DNA from: Synechococcus sp. GreenBA-s
GTDB lineage: Bacteria; Cyanobacteriota; Cyanobacteriia; PCC-6307; Cyanobiaceae
Reading direction: 5' to 3'
Length of the DNA stretch: 64,000 nucleotides
Assembly: GCF_024345855.1 (NCBI RefSeq)
Contig: NZ_JAGQBX010000007.1
Location: forward strand, 18,178-82,177
The position numbers and the translations under genes were made by a program. The stretch's first letter is position 1. The number at the start of each line of letters is the position of its first letter. This document shows positions 42,510 through 50,857 of this stretch, one piece after another. The notes below the pieces were generated by a model. The model was not told the origin of the DNA. It did not search any database and saw nothing but the letters and a program-made list of their open reading frames with translations.

Positions 42510-44754
42510 GGGCCTGCGCCGCTGGCTGACTCCAGCCCGTCCGGGCGTTGCGGCCGAGCTGGAGCTGCTCTGCCCAGGCCAGGATCCGCGGCAGCTGGTG
42601 CTGCACGGCGGCACCTACCGCCTCGGCCGCGACCCTCGCCAGGAGATCGCCCTGCCCCACGGGGCCGTGAGCAAGCAGCATGCCCTGCTGGAGCAGATGG
42701 GCCGCCACTGGCTGCTGCGCGATGTCGGCTCCACCAACGGCCTCTGGTGGCACGGCAGGCGCGTGCGCGAGCTGCTGCTGGCCGACGGGGATCGGGTGCG
42801 CTTCGGTCCCGCCTCGGAGCCCGAGCTGCCGGAGCTGGTGTTCCGCTGCCGTCAGGCCTCGCCGCTGGCCCCCCTGGCCCGCTTCGCCAGCCTGGCCCTG
42901 GCGGCGACGGCCGCTGGTGGCCTGGCCCTGCTGGGGCTCTCGCTGCTGGCTCAGCCCCTGCGGGGCAGCCTGGCCAGCGTGCGCGGCCCCCTGGCCCTGT
43001 TCGACGGCGCCAACCGCCCCCTCCCCTCGGCCGACACCAGCCTGCACCGGGAGAACCGCCGTCTGGATGGCTATCCACAGGTTCTGGTGGATGCCCTGCT
43101 CGCCAGCGAGGACAGCCGCTTCTGGTGGCATCCGGGCGTGGATCCGATCGGCACCGGCCGCGCCCTCGTGACCAACGTGCTGGGGGGCCGGGTGCTGGAG
43201 GGGGGCAGCACGCTCACCCAGCAGCTCGCCCGCAGCCTCTACCCCGAGCAGGTGGGTCAGGGCGAGAATCTGGCGCGCAAGTGGCGCGAACTGCTGGTGG
43301 CTCTGCAGCTGGAGGCTCGCTTCAGCAAGCACGACCTGCTGCTCAGCTATCTCAACCGGGTGTATCTGGGGGTGGGCTGGGGCTTTGAGGATGCCGCCCG
43401 CAGCTTCTTCGCCAAGCCGGCCCGGGAGCTGCGGCTGGAGGAGGCGGCCCTGCTGGTGGGTCTGCTGCCTTCCCCCAACGGCCACGACCCCTGCATCAAC
43501 CCCCAGGCGGCGCTGGAGGCCCGCAACACCGTGCTCAACAAGATGGCGGACACGGGCCGGCTCGATGCCGGTGCCGCCCGCCGGGCCCGGCGCCGGCCGA
43601 TCACCCTGGCGCCCACGGCCTGCAGCGGTGGAGGCGCCACGGAGGCTGCCCCGGCCGGCAAGGCTGGCGGCAGCTCCGGCCATGCCGCCAGCTCCGTCAG
43701 CGCCGTCCGGCGGCCGGTGCCCTTCTACACCGATCAGGTGCGCCGCGATCTCGATGCCCTGCTGGGGCCGGACGTGGCCGGCGAGGGCAACTTCCTGGTG
43801 GAGACGCACCTCGACCCGCTGCTGCAGGAGGTGGTGGAGCGGCGGCTGCGGGAGCTGCTGGCCAGCACCGCCCCGGCGGTGAGCGAGGGGGCCGTGGTGG
43901 TGCTCGATTCCCGCAGCGGCGGCGTGCTGGCCATCGCCGGTGGGCGTGACTACCGGCGCAGCCAGTTCAACCGGGCCTCGATGGCCCTGCGCCAGCCGGG
44001 CAGCACCTTCAAGCTGTTCACCTACCTGGCGGCCCTGGAGAAGGGCCTCCGTCCGGGCGACACGGTGAGCTGCGCCCCCCTCGACTGGGGCGGCCAGGCC
44101 TTTGCCAGCGGCTGTGACGGCCGGCTGTCCCTCCGCTCCGCCTTTGCCACCAGCAGCAACACTGCCGCCCTGCGCCTGGCCAAGCGGGTGGGGCTCGATG
44201 CCGTGGTCCAGCAGGCCCGCGACCTGGGCATCAGCACCCCCCTGGATCCGGTGCCAGGCCTGGCCCTGGGCCAGAGCGAAGTGCGCCTGATCGAACTCAC
44301 GGCCGCCTATGCCGCCATCGCCAACGACGGCGTCTGGCATGCGCCGAGCACCGTGCGGCGCCTCACCGACGCCGAGACCTGCGGCGGCCTTGAGAGCAGC
44401 CGCTGCCGCAGCCGCAAGGGGGCCAGCGAGCGGCCGATCAGCCCGGCCCGGCGCGTGACCACGGCGGCCACGGCGACGCAGATGCAGGGCCTGCTGCGGG
44501 GGGTGGTGCGGGGCGGCACCGGCGGCGCCGCCAGCCTCGGCGGCGAGGAGGGCGGCAAGACCGGCACCACCAACGAGGGCCGCGACCTGCTGTTCGTGGG
44601 TTATGAACCGCGCCGCCACTGGGTGATCGGCATCTGGCTCGGCAACGACGACAACCGCCCCACCGGCAGCAGCAGCGCCCTGGCGGCGGGCCTGTGGAGC
44701 GCCATCATCCGCTCCGCCGGCAGCGGCAGCCTGCCGGTCAGCGCCAAGCTGTGA
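42475..44754 (+). CDS. FHA-domain class A penicillin-binding protein
   Basis: This bifunctional peptidoglycan synthase (759 residues) carries an N-terminal FHA domain (about 28-115; YRLGRDPRQEIALPHGAVSKQHA, GSTNGLWWHG). A transmembrane helix and a transglycosylase domain (EDSRFWWHPGVDPIGTGRA, GGSTLTQQLARSLYP) follow. The transpeptidase domain has Ser510 in STFK, SSN at 560-562 and KTG at 695. The FHA part lies on the cytoplasmic side and may read a phosphothreonine, linking wall synthesis to Ser/Thr kinases. ATG 42499 is an alternative start. Confidence 0.92.
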   Translation: MAPAISHPMTAEGLRRWLTPARPGVAAELELLCPGQDPRQLVLHGGTYRLGRDPRQEIALPHGAVSKQHALLEQMGRHWLLRDVGSTNGLWWHGRRVRELLLADGDRVRFGPASEPELPELVFRCRQASPLAPLARFASLALAATAAGGLALLGLSLLAQPLRGSLASVRGPLALFDGANRPLPSADTSLHRENRRLDGYPQVLVDALLASEDSRFWWHPGVDPIGTGRALVTNVLGGRVLEGGSTLTQQLARSLYPEQVGQGENLARKWRELLVALQLEARFSKHDLLLSYLNRVYLGVGWGFEDAARSFFAKPARELRLEEAALLVGLLPSPNGHDPCINPQAALEARNTVLNKMADTGRLDAGAARRARRRPITLAPTACSGGGATEAAPAGKAGGSSGHAASSVSAVRRPVPFYTDQVRRDLDALLGPDVAGEGNFLVETHLDPLLQEVVERRLRELLASTAPAVSEGAVVVLDSRSGGVLAIAGGRDYRRSQFNRASMALRQPGSTFKLFTYLAALEKGLRPGDTVSCAPLDWGGQAFASGCDGRLSLRSAFATSSNTAALRLAKRVGLDAVVQQARDLGISTPLDPVPGLALGQSEVRLIELTAAYAAIANDGVWHAPSTVRRLTDAETCGGLESSRCRSRKGASERPISPARRVTTAATATQMQGLLRGVVRGGTGGAASLGGEEGGKTGTTNEGRDLLFVGYEPRRHWVIGIWLGNDDNRPTGSSSALAAGLWSAIIRSAGSGSLPVSAKL

Positions 44755-44791
44755 GGCCTGGCCCCCTGCCCCCCGTGACCCCGCCCTTCCC

Positions 44792-46441
44792 GTGAAGACC
44801 CCGCCGCGCCTGTGGATCTGGCTGGGGGTGGCGCTCGCTGCCCTCGTGGCGATCACGGCCGCGCTGCAGGCCCTGAACAACCTGCTGTGGCAGCTGAGCT
44901 ACCTGCTGCCGGGCTGGCTGGTGGGGCCCGTGGCCCTGCTGCTGTTCGGCGGCGGGGCCCTATTGCTGGCGCGGCTGGCCTGGCCCTGGCTGGTGGACCT
45001 GCGCCGCCAGGGATGGAAGGGTTCGGGATCGGGCGGCGGCCGGCCGTCGCCGTCGGCCCCGGGCAGCCGCCAGGAGGCGGCCCAGCAGAACCTTGAGGCC
45101 ATCGATCAGCTGCTCAGCCGCATCCGCGACGACGTGGGCCGCCAGGCCCTGCAGCAGGAGCGCGAGCGGGTGGCGGCGGAACTGCAGCGCGGCGATCTGG
45201 TGCTGGTGCTGTTCGGCACCGGCTCCGCCGGCAAGACCTCGCTGATCCGCGCCCTGCTCCAGGAGGTTGTGGGCCAGGTGGGTGCCGCCATGGGCTCCAC
45301 CGACGCCTGCAGCACCTACCGGCTGCGGCTGCGGGACCTGCCGCGCGGCCTGCGGCTGGTGGACACCCCCGGCATCCTCGAGGCCGGCAGCGCGGGGCGC
45401 GAGCGGGAGCGGATCGCCCGCCGGCAGGCCGCCAACGCCGACCTGCTGCTGCTGGTGGTGGACGGCGACCTGCGGGCCGCCGAGCAGGAGGTGTTCGACG
45501 CCCTGGCGAGCCTGGGCAAACGCCTGATCCTGGTGCTCAACAAGGCCGACCTGCGCGGCGAGGAGGAGGAGCGCCGCCTGCTGGCCCTGCTGCGCCAGCG
45601 CTGCCTCGGCCGCATCGCCCCCGAGGATGTGGTGGCCGCCAGCGCCGCCCCCCAGAGCGTGCCCAGGCCCGGTGGCCAACCGCTGCAGCCGCCGCCGGAA
45701 CTCGATGCCCTGCTGCGCCGCATCGCCCAGGTGCTGCACAGCGATGGCGAGGAGCTGATCGCCGACAACATCCTGCTGCAGAGTCGCCGGCTGAGCGAGG
45801 CCGGCCGCCAGCTGCTCGGCCAGCAGCGCCAGGGCGACGCCGAGGCGATCGTGGACCGCTACGCCTGGATCAGTGCCGGCGTGCTGGCCGCCACCCCCCT
45901 GCCGGTGGTGGACCTGCTCGGAGCCGCGGCGGTGAACGCCCAGATGGTGGTGGAGATCGGCCGGGTCTACGGCGTGACCCTCAGCAAGGCCACGGCCCAG
46001 GAGCTGGCGGTGTCGGTGGGGCGCACCCTGGCCAGCCTCGGGGTGATCAAGGGGGGGCTGAGCCTGATCGGGGCGGCCCTCAGCCTCAACCTGCCGGCCC
46101 TGCTGCTGAGCCGGGCGGTGCAGGCCGTGGGGGCCGCCTGGCTGACGCGGGTGGCCGGCCGCAGCTTCATCACCTACTTCCAGCAGGATCAGGACTGGGG
46201 CGATGGCGGCGTGCAGGAGGTGGTGCAGCGCCAGTACGACCTGAACCGGCGCGACTCCGCCCTGCGCCTGTTCCTCGATGCCGCCCTCAGGCGGGTGGTG
46301 GAGCCGTTGCAGCGGCGCCGGGATCCCCAGCTGCCGCCCCAGCCGGCTGGCCGGCCAGCGGCCCCGCCGCCGCCTGGACCGCGATCCCCAGGGCCTCGGG
46401 CGGAGGGGGAAGCAGAGGACCCCGGGAATCGAGCACCGTGA
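44792..46441 (+). CDS. Membrane-anchored GTPase with DUF697-type C-terminus
   Basis: This 549-residue protein has two N-terminal helices (about 9-28 and 40-62). A Ras-like GTPase follows with G1 GTGSAGKTS (142-150), G3 DTPG and G4 NKAD. The C-terminal hydrophobic region (ISAGVLAATPLPVVDLLGAA; TLASLGVIKGGLSLIGAAL) is typical of DUF697/YcjF-like proteins. It starts with a GTG. The last 50 residues are Pro/Arg-rich and overlap the convergent gene by 155 bases. The function is unknown; related proteins act on membrane stress or remodelling. Confidence 0.85.
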   Translation: MKTPPRLWIWLGVALAALVAITAALQALNNLLWQLSYLLPGWLVGPVALLLFGGGALLLARLAWPWLVDLRRQGWKGSGSGGGRPSPSAPGSRQEAAQQNLEAIDQLLSRIRDDVGRQALQQERERVAAELQRGDLVLVLFGTGSAGKTSLIRALLQEVVGQVGAAMGSTDACSTYRLRLRDLPRGLRLVDTPGILEAGSAGRERERIARRQAANADLLLLVVDGDLRAAEQEVFDALASLGKRLILVLNKADLRGEEEERRLLALLRQRCLGRIAPEDVVAASAAPQSVPRPGGQPLQPPPELDALLRRIAQVLHSDGEELIADNILLQSRRLSEAGRQLLGQQRQGDAEAIVDRYAWISAGVLAATPLPVVDLLGAAAVNAQMVVEIGRVYGVTLSKATAQELAVSVGRTLASLGVIKGGLSLIGAALSLNLPALLLSRAVQAVGAAWLTRVAGRSFITYFQQDQDWGDGGVQEVVQRQYDLNRRDSALRLFLDAALRRVVEPLQRRRDPQLPPQPAGRPAAPPPPGPRSPGPRAEGEAEDPGNRAP

Positions 46442-46586
46442 TCAGCACCAGGTAGAGCACGCCGATCAGCACCGAGAGGGCCCCGGTCACGATCGCGACC
46501 CAGCGGCCTCGGGGGTTGGGGCCCCCCGGCTGAACGGGGTCGGGCTGGGTCGCCGGCGCGGTCTGGGGGCGGGGATCGTCGCTCAT
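46287..46586 (-). CDS. Small single-pass membrane protein
   Basis: This 99-residue protein has a Pro/Gln-rich N-terminus, one transmembrane helix (WVAIVTGALSVLIGVLYLVL) and an Ala/Pro-rich tail. It was not recognised. Its ATG overlaps the stop of the upstream decarboxylase by 4 bases, which supports translation. Its tail is encoded opposite the C-terminus of the convergent GTPase, so one of the two tails may be longer than is functional. Confidence 0.65.
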   Translation of the reverse strand: MSDDPRPQTAPATQPDPVQPGGPNPRGRWVAIVTGALSVLIGVLYLVLITVLDSRGPLLPPPPEALGIAVQAAAGPLAGQPAGAAAGDPGAAATAPPPA

Positions 46587-48130
46587 GCCAGGGGCTCCTG
46601 CAGGGAGGCGGCCACCACCTGCGCGATGGCCTGCAGTTCGGCCTCGCCGGTGTAGGGGTTGCCCAGCACCGCCTTGAGGTGGTGGCGGCCGTGGTGCAGG
46701 GGCCGCGACAACATCAGCTGCTGCTCCAGCAGCCGCTGGCGCGTCAGCGCCGACCAGAGCTCCGCCTGGCGCGGCGTCGAGCCCCGCGGGGTGAAGGCCA
46801 GCAGATGCAGCGGTCCGCCCAGCAGCTCCAGGTCCAGGGGCTCCAGCAGCTGCCGCAGCCGCCGCCGCCGGGCGATGGCGCCATCGACCACCGCCTCGAT
46901 GCCGTCGAGGCCCAGCTGGCGCAGCCCCAGCCAGAGCTTGAGCGCCTCCGCGGGGCGGGTGCCCTGCAGGCCGCACTCGCCGCCGTGGGCCTCGCCCCAG
47001 CTGGGTTCCATGTAGGGCAGGCCCGTGGCGAAGCAGGAGGCGAGGTGCTGCGGGTCGGCCAGCAGCAGCAGCGAGGAGGTCTTGGTGACCCCCAGCAGCT
47101 TCTGGGGATTCACCGTGAGCGAATCGGCCAGGCCCAGCCCCGCCACCCGCTCCGCGTGGCGCGCCGTGAGGCCGCAGACGGCCCCGATCGCCCCGTCCAC
47201 ATGCAGCCAGACGCCGTGGCGCCGGCAGAGCTCCGCCAGGGGACCCAGGGGATCCACCGCCCCTCGCACGGTGGTGCCGGCGGTGGCCACCACCGCCAGG
47301 GTGGGCTCGCCGCGGCGGGTCCGCTCCTCCAGCGCCTCGGCCAGCAGTGGCACCTGCAGGCGGCCCTCCGCGTCCACGGCGATCGGGCGCAGGGCCTGGG
47401 GGGGCAGTCCCATCACCGCCAGGGCCTTGCCGATCGACACGTGGGCATCGGCGCTGCAGAACACCACCGCCTCGCTGCGGCCCTGCAGACCGCCGTGGTG
47501 GCGGGCCACCACCAGGGCCATCAGGTTGCTGAGGCTGCCGCCGCTGGCGCACACCCCGCCGGCCCCCTCCCCCAGGCCCAGGGCCTGGGCCATCCAGCTG
47601 CAGAGGGCCCGCTCCAGCCGGCTGAGGCTGGGGGAGAGCTCCTCGGCCAGCAGGTTGTTGTTGAGGCCGGCCGCCACCAGATCGGCCACCACCGAGGCCG
47701 TGAGCGGCGGTGGATCCAGGTGGGCCAGGGCACCCGGATGGCAGGGGTTGTAGGCCCCGTCCATCACCAGCTGCAGATCCGCCAGCAGGGCTGCGGCTCC
47801 CAGGCCCCGGGTCTGGGGCGCCACCTCCGGCAGCACGCTCAGGGCCGGCAGGGGCGGCCGGTCGGCGGCCGTGGCCCACCAGCGGCCCAGCTGCTCCGTG
47901 GCCTGGTTCAGGAAGGCACCCAGGGCCGGATCGAGGGCCGCGGGGTCGGGAAAGGGCGCCGGGGGCGGGGCCACCACAGACGAGGACCCCACAGCAGGGG
48001 ACGACAGGCTGCCACCGGCCGCCTGCCGCGCTGCGGCCCCGTGGCCCGCGGCTGACCGCAGGCCCGGCACGGAGGCCGTTGGCTCGGGCTGGGGGGCTGG
48101 AGCCAACGACCTGGCGACAAGGGTCCCCAT
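46583..48130 (-). CDS. PLP-dependent group II decarboxylase
   Basis: This fold-type I PLP enzyme resembles the diaminobutyrate, aspartate and glutamate decarboxylases. Visible motifs are YNPCHPGALAHLDPPPL, VCASGGSLSNLMAL, WLHVDGAIGAVCGL and the PLP-lysine site VNPQKLLGVTKTSS; the more usual NPHKW is altered to NPQKL. From ATG 48130 it has 515 residues, but the first 50 to 60 are low complexity, and a start nearer 47990 is plausible. The substrate cannot be assigned. It is divergent from tadA. Confidence 0.88.
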   Translation of the reverse strand: MGTLVARSLAPAPQPEPTASVPGLRSAAGHGAAARQAAGGSLSSPAVGSSSVVAPPPAPFPDPAALDPALGAFLNQATEQLGRWWATAADRPPLPALSVLPEVAPQTRGLGAAALLADLQLVMDGAYNPCHPGALAHLDPPPLTASVVADLVAAGLNNNLLAEELSPSLSRLERALCSWMAQALGLGEGAGGVCASGGSLSNLMALVVARHHGGLQGRSEAVVFCSADAHVSIGKALAVMGLPPQALRPIAVDAEGRLQVPLLAEALEERTRRGEPTLAVVATAGTTVRGAVDPLGPLAELCRRHGVWLHVDGAIGAVCGLTARHAERVAGLGLADSLTVNPQKLLGVTKTSSLLLLADPQHLASCFATGLPYMEPSWGEAHGGECGLQGTRPAEALKLWLGLRQLGLDGIEAVVDGAIARRRRLRQLLEPLDLELLGGPLHLLAFTPRGSTPRQAELWSALTRQRLLEQQLMLSRPLHHGRHHLKAVLGNPYTGEAELQAIAQVVAASLQEPLA

Positions 48131-48144
48131 TCTCCGCTGTCGGG

Positions 48145-48705
48145 GTGCCGGAGCCCGCGGCCGCCGGTGCCAATCTGCCCGCAGCTCCCGAGCCGGCCCT
48201 GAGCAGCCCCCCTTCCGGTCCAACTCCCACCGCGGCCGAGGCGCTGTGGATGGAGCGGCTGCTGCGCAGGGCCGCCCGGGTGGGGGAGCGCGGCGAGGTG
48301 CCCGTGGCGGCGGTGCTGCTGGATGGCACCGGCCGGGCGATCGGCTGGGGCAGCAACCGGCGCGAGCGGGATCAGGATCCCCTCGGCCACGCCGAGCTGG
48401 CGGCCCTGGCCCAGGCGGCACGCCTGCGTCAGGACTGGCGCTTCAACGACTGCACCCTGCTGGTGACCCTGGAACCCTGCCCGATGTGTGCCGGTGCCCT
48501 GGTACAGGCCCGCCTGGGCCGGGTGGTCTTCGGTGCCGGTGACCCCAAGCGGGGCGCCATGGGCGGTTGCCTGGATCTGGTGCACGACCCCAGCGCCCAC
48601 CACGCCATGGAGGTGGTGGGCGGTCTGCGCTCAGCGGAGTGCCAGGAGCAGCTGCAGCGCTGGTTCAGGCAGCGACGGCGGCAACGGCGGGAGAGGCAGG
48701 TCTGA
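48145..48705 (+). CDS. tadA: tRNA-specific adenosine deaminase TadA
   Basis: TadA converts A34 to inosine in the tRNA-Arg anticodon. The zinc/catalytic motifs HAE (GHAELAAL) and PCPMC (TLEPCPMCAGAL) are intact, with the downstream VVFGAGDPKRGAMGG. A GTG at 48145 gives 186 residues with a Pro-rich extension; an ATG at 48250 starts just inside the domain (LWMERLLRRA) and would leave room for a divergent promoter. The tail overlaps the convergent aminotransferase by 41 bases. Confidence 0.94.
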   Translation: MPEPAAAGANLPAAPEPALSSPPSGPTPTAAEALWMERLLRRAARVGERGEVPVAAVLLDGTGRAIGWGSNRRERDQDPLGHAELAALAQAARLRQDWRFNDCTLLVTLEPCPMCAGALVQARLGRVVFGAGDPKRGAMGGCLDLVHDPSAHHAMEVVGGLRSAECQEQLQRWFRQRRRQRRERQV

Positions 48706-49858
48706 AGTCGGGAAGCTCCTCCTCCAGCAGGTTGAGCAGCAGGTCCACGTTCTCGGCGCGGCTGTTGTAGCCCATCAGGCCGATGCGCCACACCTTGCCG
48801 GCCAGGGCCCCGAGGCCGCCGCCCACCTCGATGCCGTGCTTGTTGAGCAGGTGCAGGCTGAAGGCCTTGCCATCCACGCCCTCGGGGATGCGCACGGTGG
48901 TGAGGGTGGGCAGCCGCAGCTCAAGGGGCACGTGGGGTTCGAGGCCCAGGCGCTCCAGGCCGGCCCACAGCCGCTCGGCGTTGCTGCGGTGGCGGGCCCA
49001 GACGTTCTCCAGGCCCTCCTCGGCGATCAGGCGCAGGGCCTCGCGCATGCCGAAGTTCATGTTGACCGGCGCCGTGTGGTGATACACCCGGTCGCTGCCC
49101 CAGTACTGGTTGAGCAGGCTCACATCCAGGTACCAGTTGGGCACCTTGTCCTGGCGGTTGGCCAGCTTCTCCTCGGCGCGGGGTCCCATCGTGAAGGGAC
49201 CCAGGCCCGGCGGGCAGCTGAGGCCCTTCTGGCTGCAGCTGTAGGCCAGGTCCACCTTCCAGTCATCGAGATAGAGCGGCACCGCGCCGAGGGAGGTCAC
49301 GGTGTCGAGCAGCAGCAGGCAGTCGTACTGGCGGCAGAGATCACCGATGCCCTGCATCGGCTGGCAGACGCCGGTGGAGGTCTCGGCGTGGACCATGGCC
49401 AGGATCCTGGGCCGGTGTTGCTTCAGACCGGCCTCGATCTCCTCGAGGCTGAAGGCCTCACCCCAGGGCTTCTGGATCGTGTGCACGTTGGCCCGGTAGC
49501 GCCCGGCCATGTCCTGCAGGCGCAGGCCGAAGTAGCCCTTCACGGCCACCAGCACCGAATCGCCCGGCTCCACCATGTTGGCGAGGGTGGCCTCCATGGC
49601 CGCGCTGCCCGTGCCGCTCATCGGCAGGGTGAGGCGGTTGTCGGTCTGCCACACGTAGCGGAGCAGCTCCTGCACCTCGCCCATCAGGGCCACGTAGAGC
49701 GGGTCGAGGTGCCCGATCGGCGTGCGGCTCAGGGCCTGCAGCACCGTGGGGTGGGCGTTGGAGGGTCCTGGTCCCAGCAGCAGCCGGTCTGGCGTGGCGA
49801 TCGGCCCGAGGTTCAGGCGATGGCGATCGGAGACGGGAGAAGCGATGGGGGAAGCCAA
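48665..49858 (-). CDS. Class V aminotransferase, alanine/serine-glyoxylate type
   Basis: This 397-residue PLP enzyme of the AGT/SPT family transfers the amino group of Ala or Ser to glyoxylate, serving photorespiratory glycolate metabolism. Typical features are LLLGPGPSNAHPTVL, LPMSGTGSAAMEATLANM, MVHAETSTGV, LLLDTVTSLGAVP and the PLP lysine in YSCSQKGLSCPPGL. The start MASPIAS at 49858 is used. It lies downstream of apcF on the same strand, separated by a hairpin. Confidence 0.93.
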   Translation of the reverse strand: MASPIASPVSDRHRLNLGPIATPDRLLLGPGPSNAHPTVLQALSRTPIGHLDPLYVALMGEVQELLRYVWQTDNRLTLPMSGTGSAAMEATLANMVEPGDSVLVAVKGYFGLRLQDMAGRYRANVHTIQKPWGEAFSLEEIEAGLKQHRPRILAMVHAETSTGVCQPMQGIGDLCRQYDCLLLLDTVTSLGAVPLYLDDWKVDLAYSCSQKGLSCPPGLGPFTMGPRAEEKLANRQDKVPNWYLDVSLLNQYWGSDRVYHHTAPVNMNFGMREALRLIAEEGLENVWARHRSNAERLWAGLERLGLEPHVPLELRLPTLTTVRIPEGVDGKAFSLHLLNKHGIEVGGGLGALAGKVWRIGLMGYNSRAENVDLLLNLLEEELPDFRPASPAVAAVAA

Positions 49859-49918
49859 GACCTGGGGGCAATCAGCGTGGGGGGAAGCCTAAGCAGCGGC
49901 CGGAGGGCGCCATGAACA

Positions 49919-49943
49919 GCGGTCGCGCATGCGCAGCGACCGC
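49919..49943 (-). terminator. Hairpin between apcF and the aminotransferase
   Basis: GCGGTCGC and GCGACCGC form a perfect 8-bp stem with a 9-base loop in the 125-base gap after apcF. Only TGTT follows on the minus strand, so it is a weak or factor-dependent terminator. Confidence 0.4.
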
Positions 49944-49983
49944 CCCGGACGGAGTCCAGGGATGGTGGGGAGCAGCGTGCGGC

Positions 49984-50514
49984 TCAGCGGGCGCGCACGT
50001 TGATGTCGCCCAGGCCCCGGGCCAGATGGGTGAAGGGGGGGCGCACCACGGCCTCCAGGCGGGCGGCATCGGCCACGCCGGCGTCGGCCAGCTTCTCCAC
50101 CAGCACATCCGCCAGCAGGGCGATGCTGCGCACGGTGGGGCCGGTGGGCACCCCCAGGCTCTTGTAGGTGTCGTCGAGGCCGTTGAGCACCCGCTCGTTG
50201 AGGATCGTGCTGTCGTCCGCCACCAGGGCGTAGCTGGCGTAGCGCAGGAAGTAGTCCATGTCGCGCAGGCAGGCGGCCCAGCGACGGGTGGTGTAGGCGT
50301 TGCCGCCGGGCAGCAGCAGCTCGGGATCGGCCTGCCAGAGGCGCTGGCTGGCCTCGCGCACGATCTCTGCGGCCTCGCGGTTGATCGTCTCCACGGCGGC
50401 CAGGCGCAGTTCGGCCTCGCCGTAGTAGGTGGCGATGCGATCGATCGCATTGCGATCGAGGTAGCGCCCCAGTTGGTCGTAGCGACCAATCAGACCGGTG
50501 ATGGCATCGCGCAT
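49984..50514 (-). CDS. apcF: Allophycocyanin beta-18 core subunit ApcF
   Basis: ApcF is a minor phycobilisome-core subunit that helps pass energy to the reaction centres. The 176-residue phycobiliprotein has the beta-type start MRDAITGLIGRYDQLGRYLD, the chromophore Cys82 in RRWAACLRDMDYFLRYASYA, and the methylatable-Asn region PGGNAYTTRR. ApcB, CpcB and ApcD were considered; the start, the long C-terminus and the SLGVPTGPTVRSIALL segment fit ApcF best. The ATG is fixed by MRDA. It is divergent from glnA. Confidence 0.93.
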   Translation of the reverse strand: MRDAITGLIGRYDQLGRYLDRNAIDRIATYYGEAELRLAAVETINREAAEIVREASQRLWQADPELLLPGGNAYTTRRWAACLRDMDYFLRYASYALVADDSTILNERVLNGLDDTYKSLGVPTGPTVRSIALLADVLVEKLADAGVADAARLEAVVRPPFTHLARGLGDINVRAR

Positions 50515-50647
50515 GGCGTGAAGAATCGACGCACCTGAGGCGGAACGTAGCACCTGCAAAGGGCCAGATCCCTTGCCCGGCCGTGGGTCTGGCGAACTTG
50601 ACAGAAACGGTTACGCAACGGCGCATCGCCGCCTCGGGCAGATTTTG

Positions 50648-50661
50648 GTTGCAGCGGCTAC
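50648..50661 (+). promoter_or_regulatory. NtcA-like site in the apcF-glnA intergenic region
   Basis: GTT-GCAGCGGC-TAC matches GTA-N8-TAC with one mismatch and keeps the GT-N10-AC core, 196 bases before the glnA ATG. The 343-base gap 50515-50857 also holds a TTGACA at 50598-50603 without a clear -10, and a frame open upstream of glnA that shows no family similarity. No glutamine-riboswitch consensus was seen in the gap. Confidence 0.35.
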
Positions 50662-50857
50662 ACAGGCCTGCGCGGGCTGCTCCGTACCGTCCGGCGGCGC
50701 CACTTCAGAGCGGCGGCCACGCCGTGGCGGAAGCCAGCGACGGGCCGGGCCCTTCCCCTGGGATCCAGGCCATAGCCCCGTCCCCAACGGCTCCCCGACA
50801 CCTCCGTGTCCAGCGTCTCCCGTCCATTCCCGTCGTATCCACCCCGTACCCACCGTC

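Noticed and set aside
50573..50857. Upstream in-frame extension of glnA
   Set aside because: GSI enzymes start at [12 protein letters not shown] sequence. The extension is Pro/Arg-rich and contains the promoter region.
50515..50857. Possible glutamine riboswitch before glnA
   Set aside because: The conserved glnA RNA core was not found by eye in the gap on the + strand.
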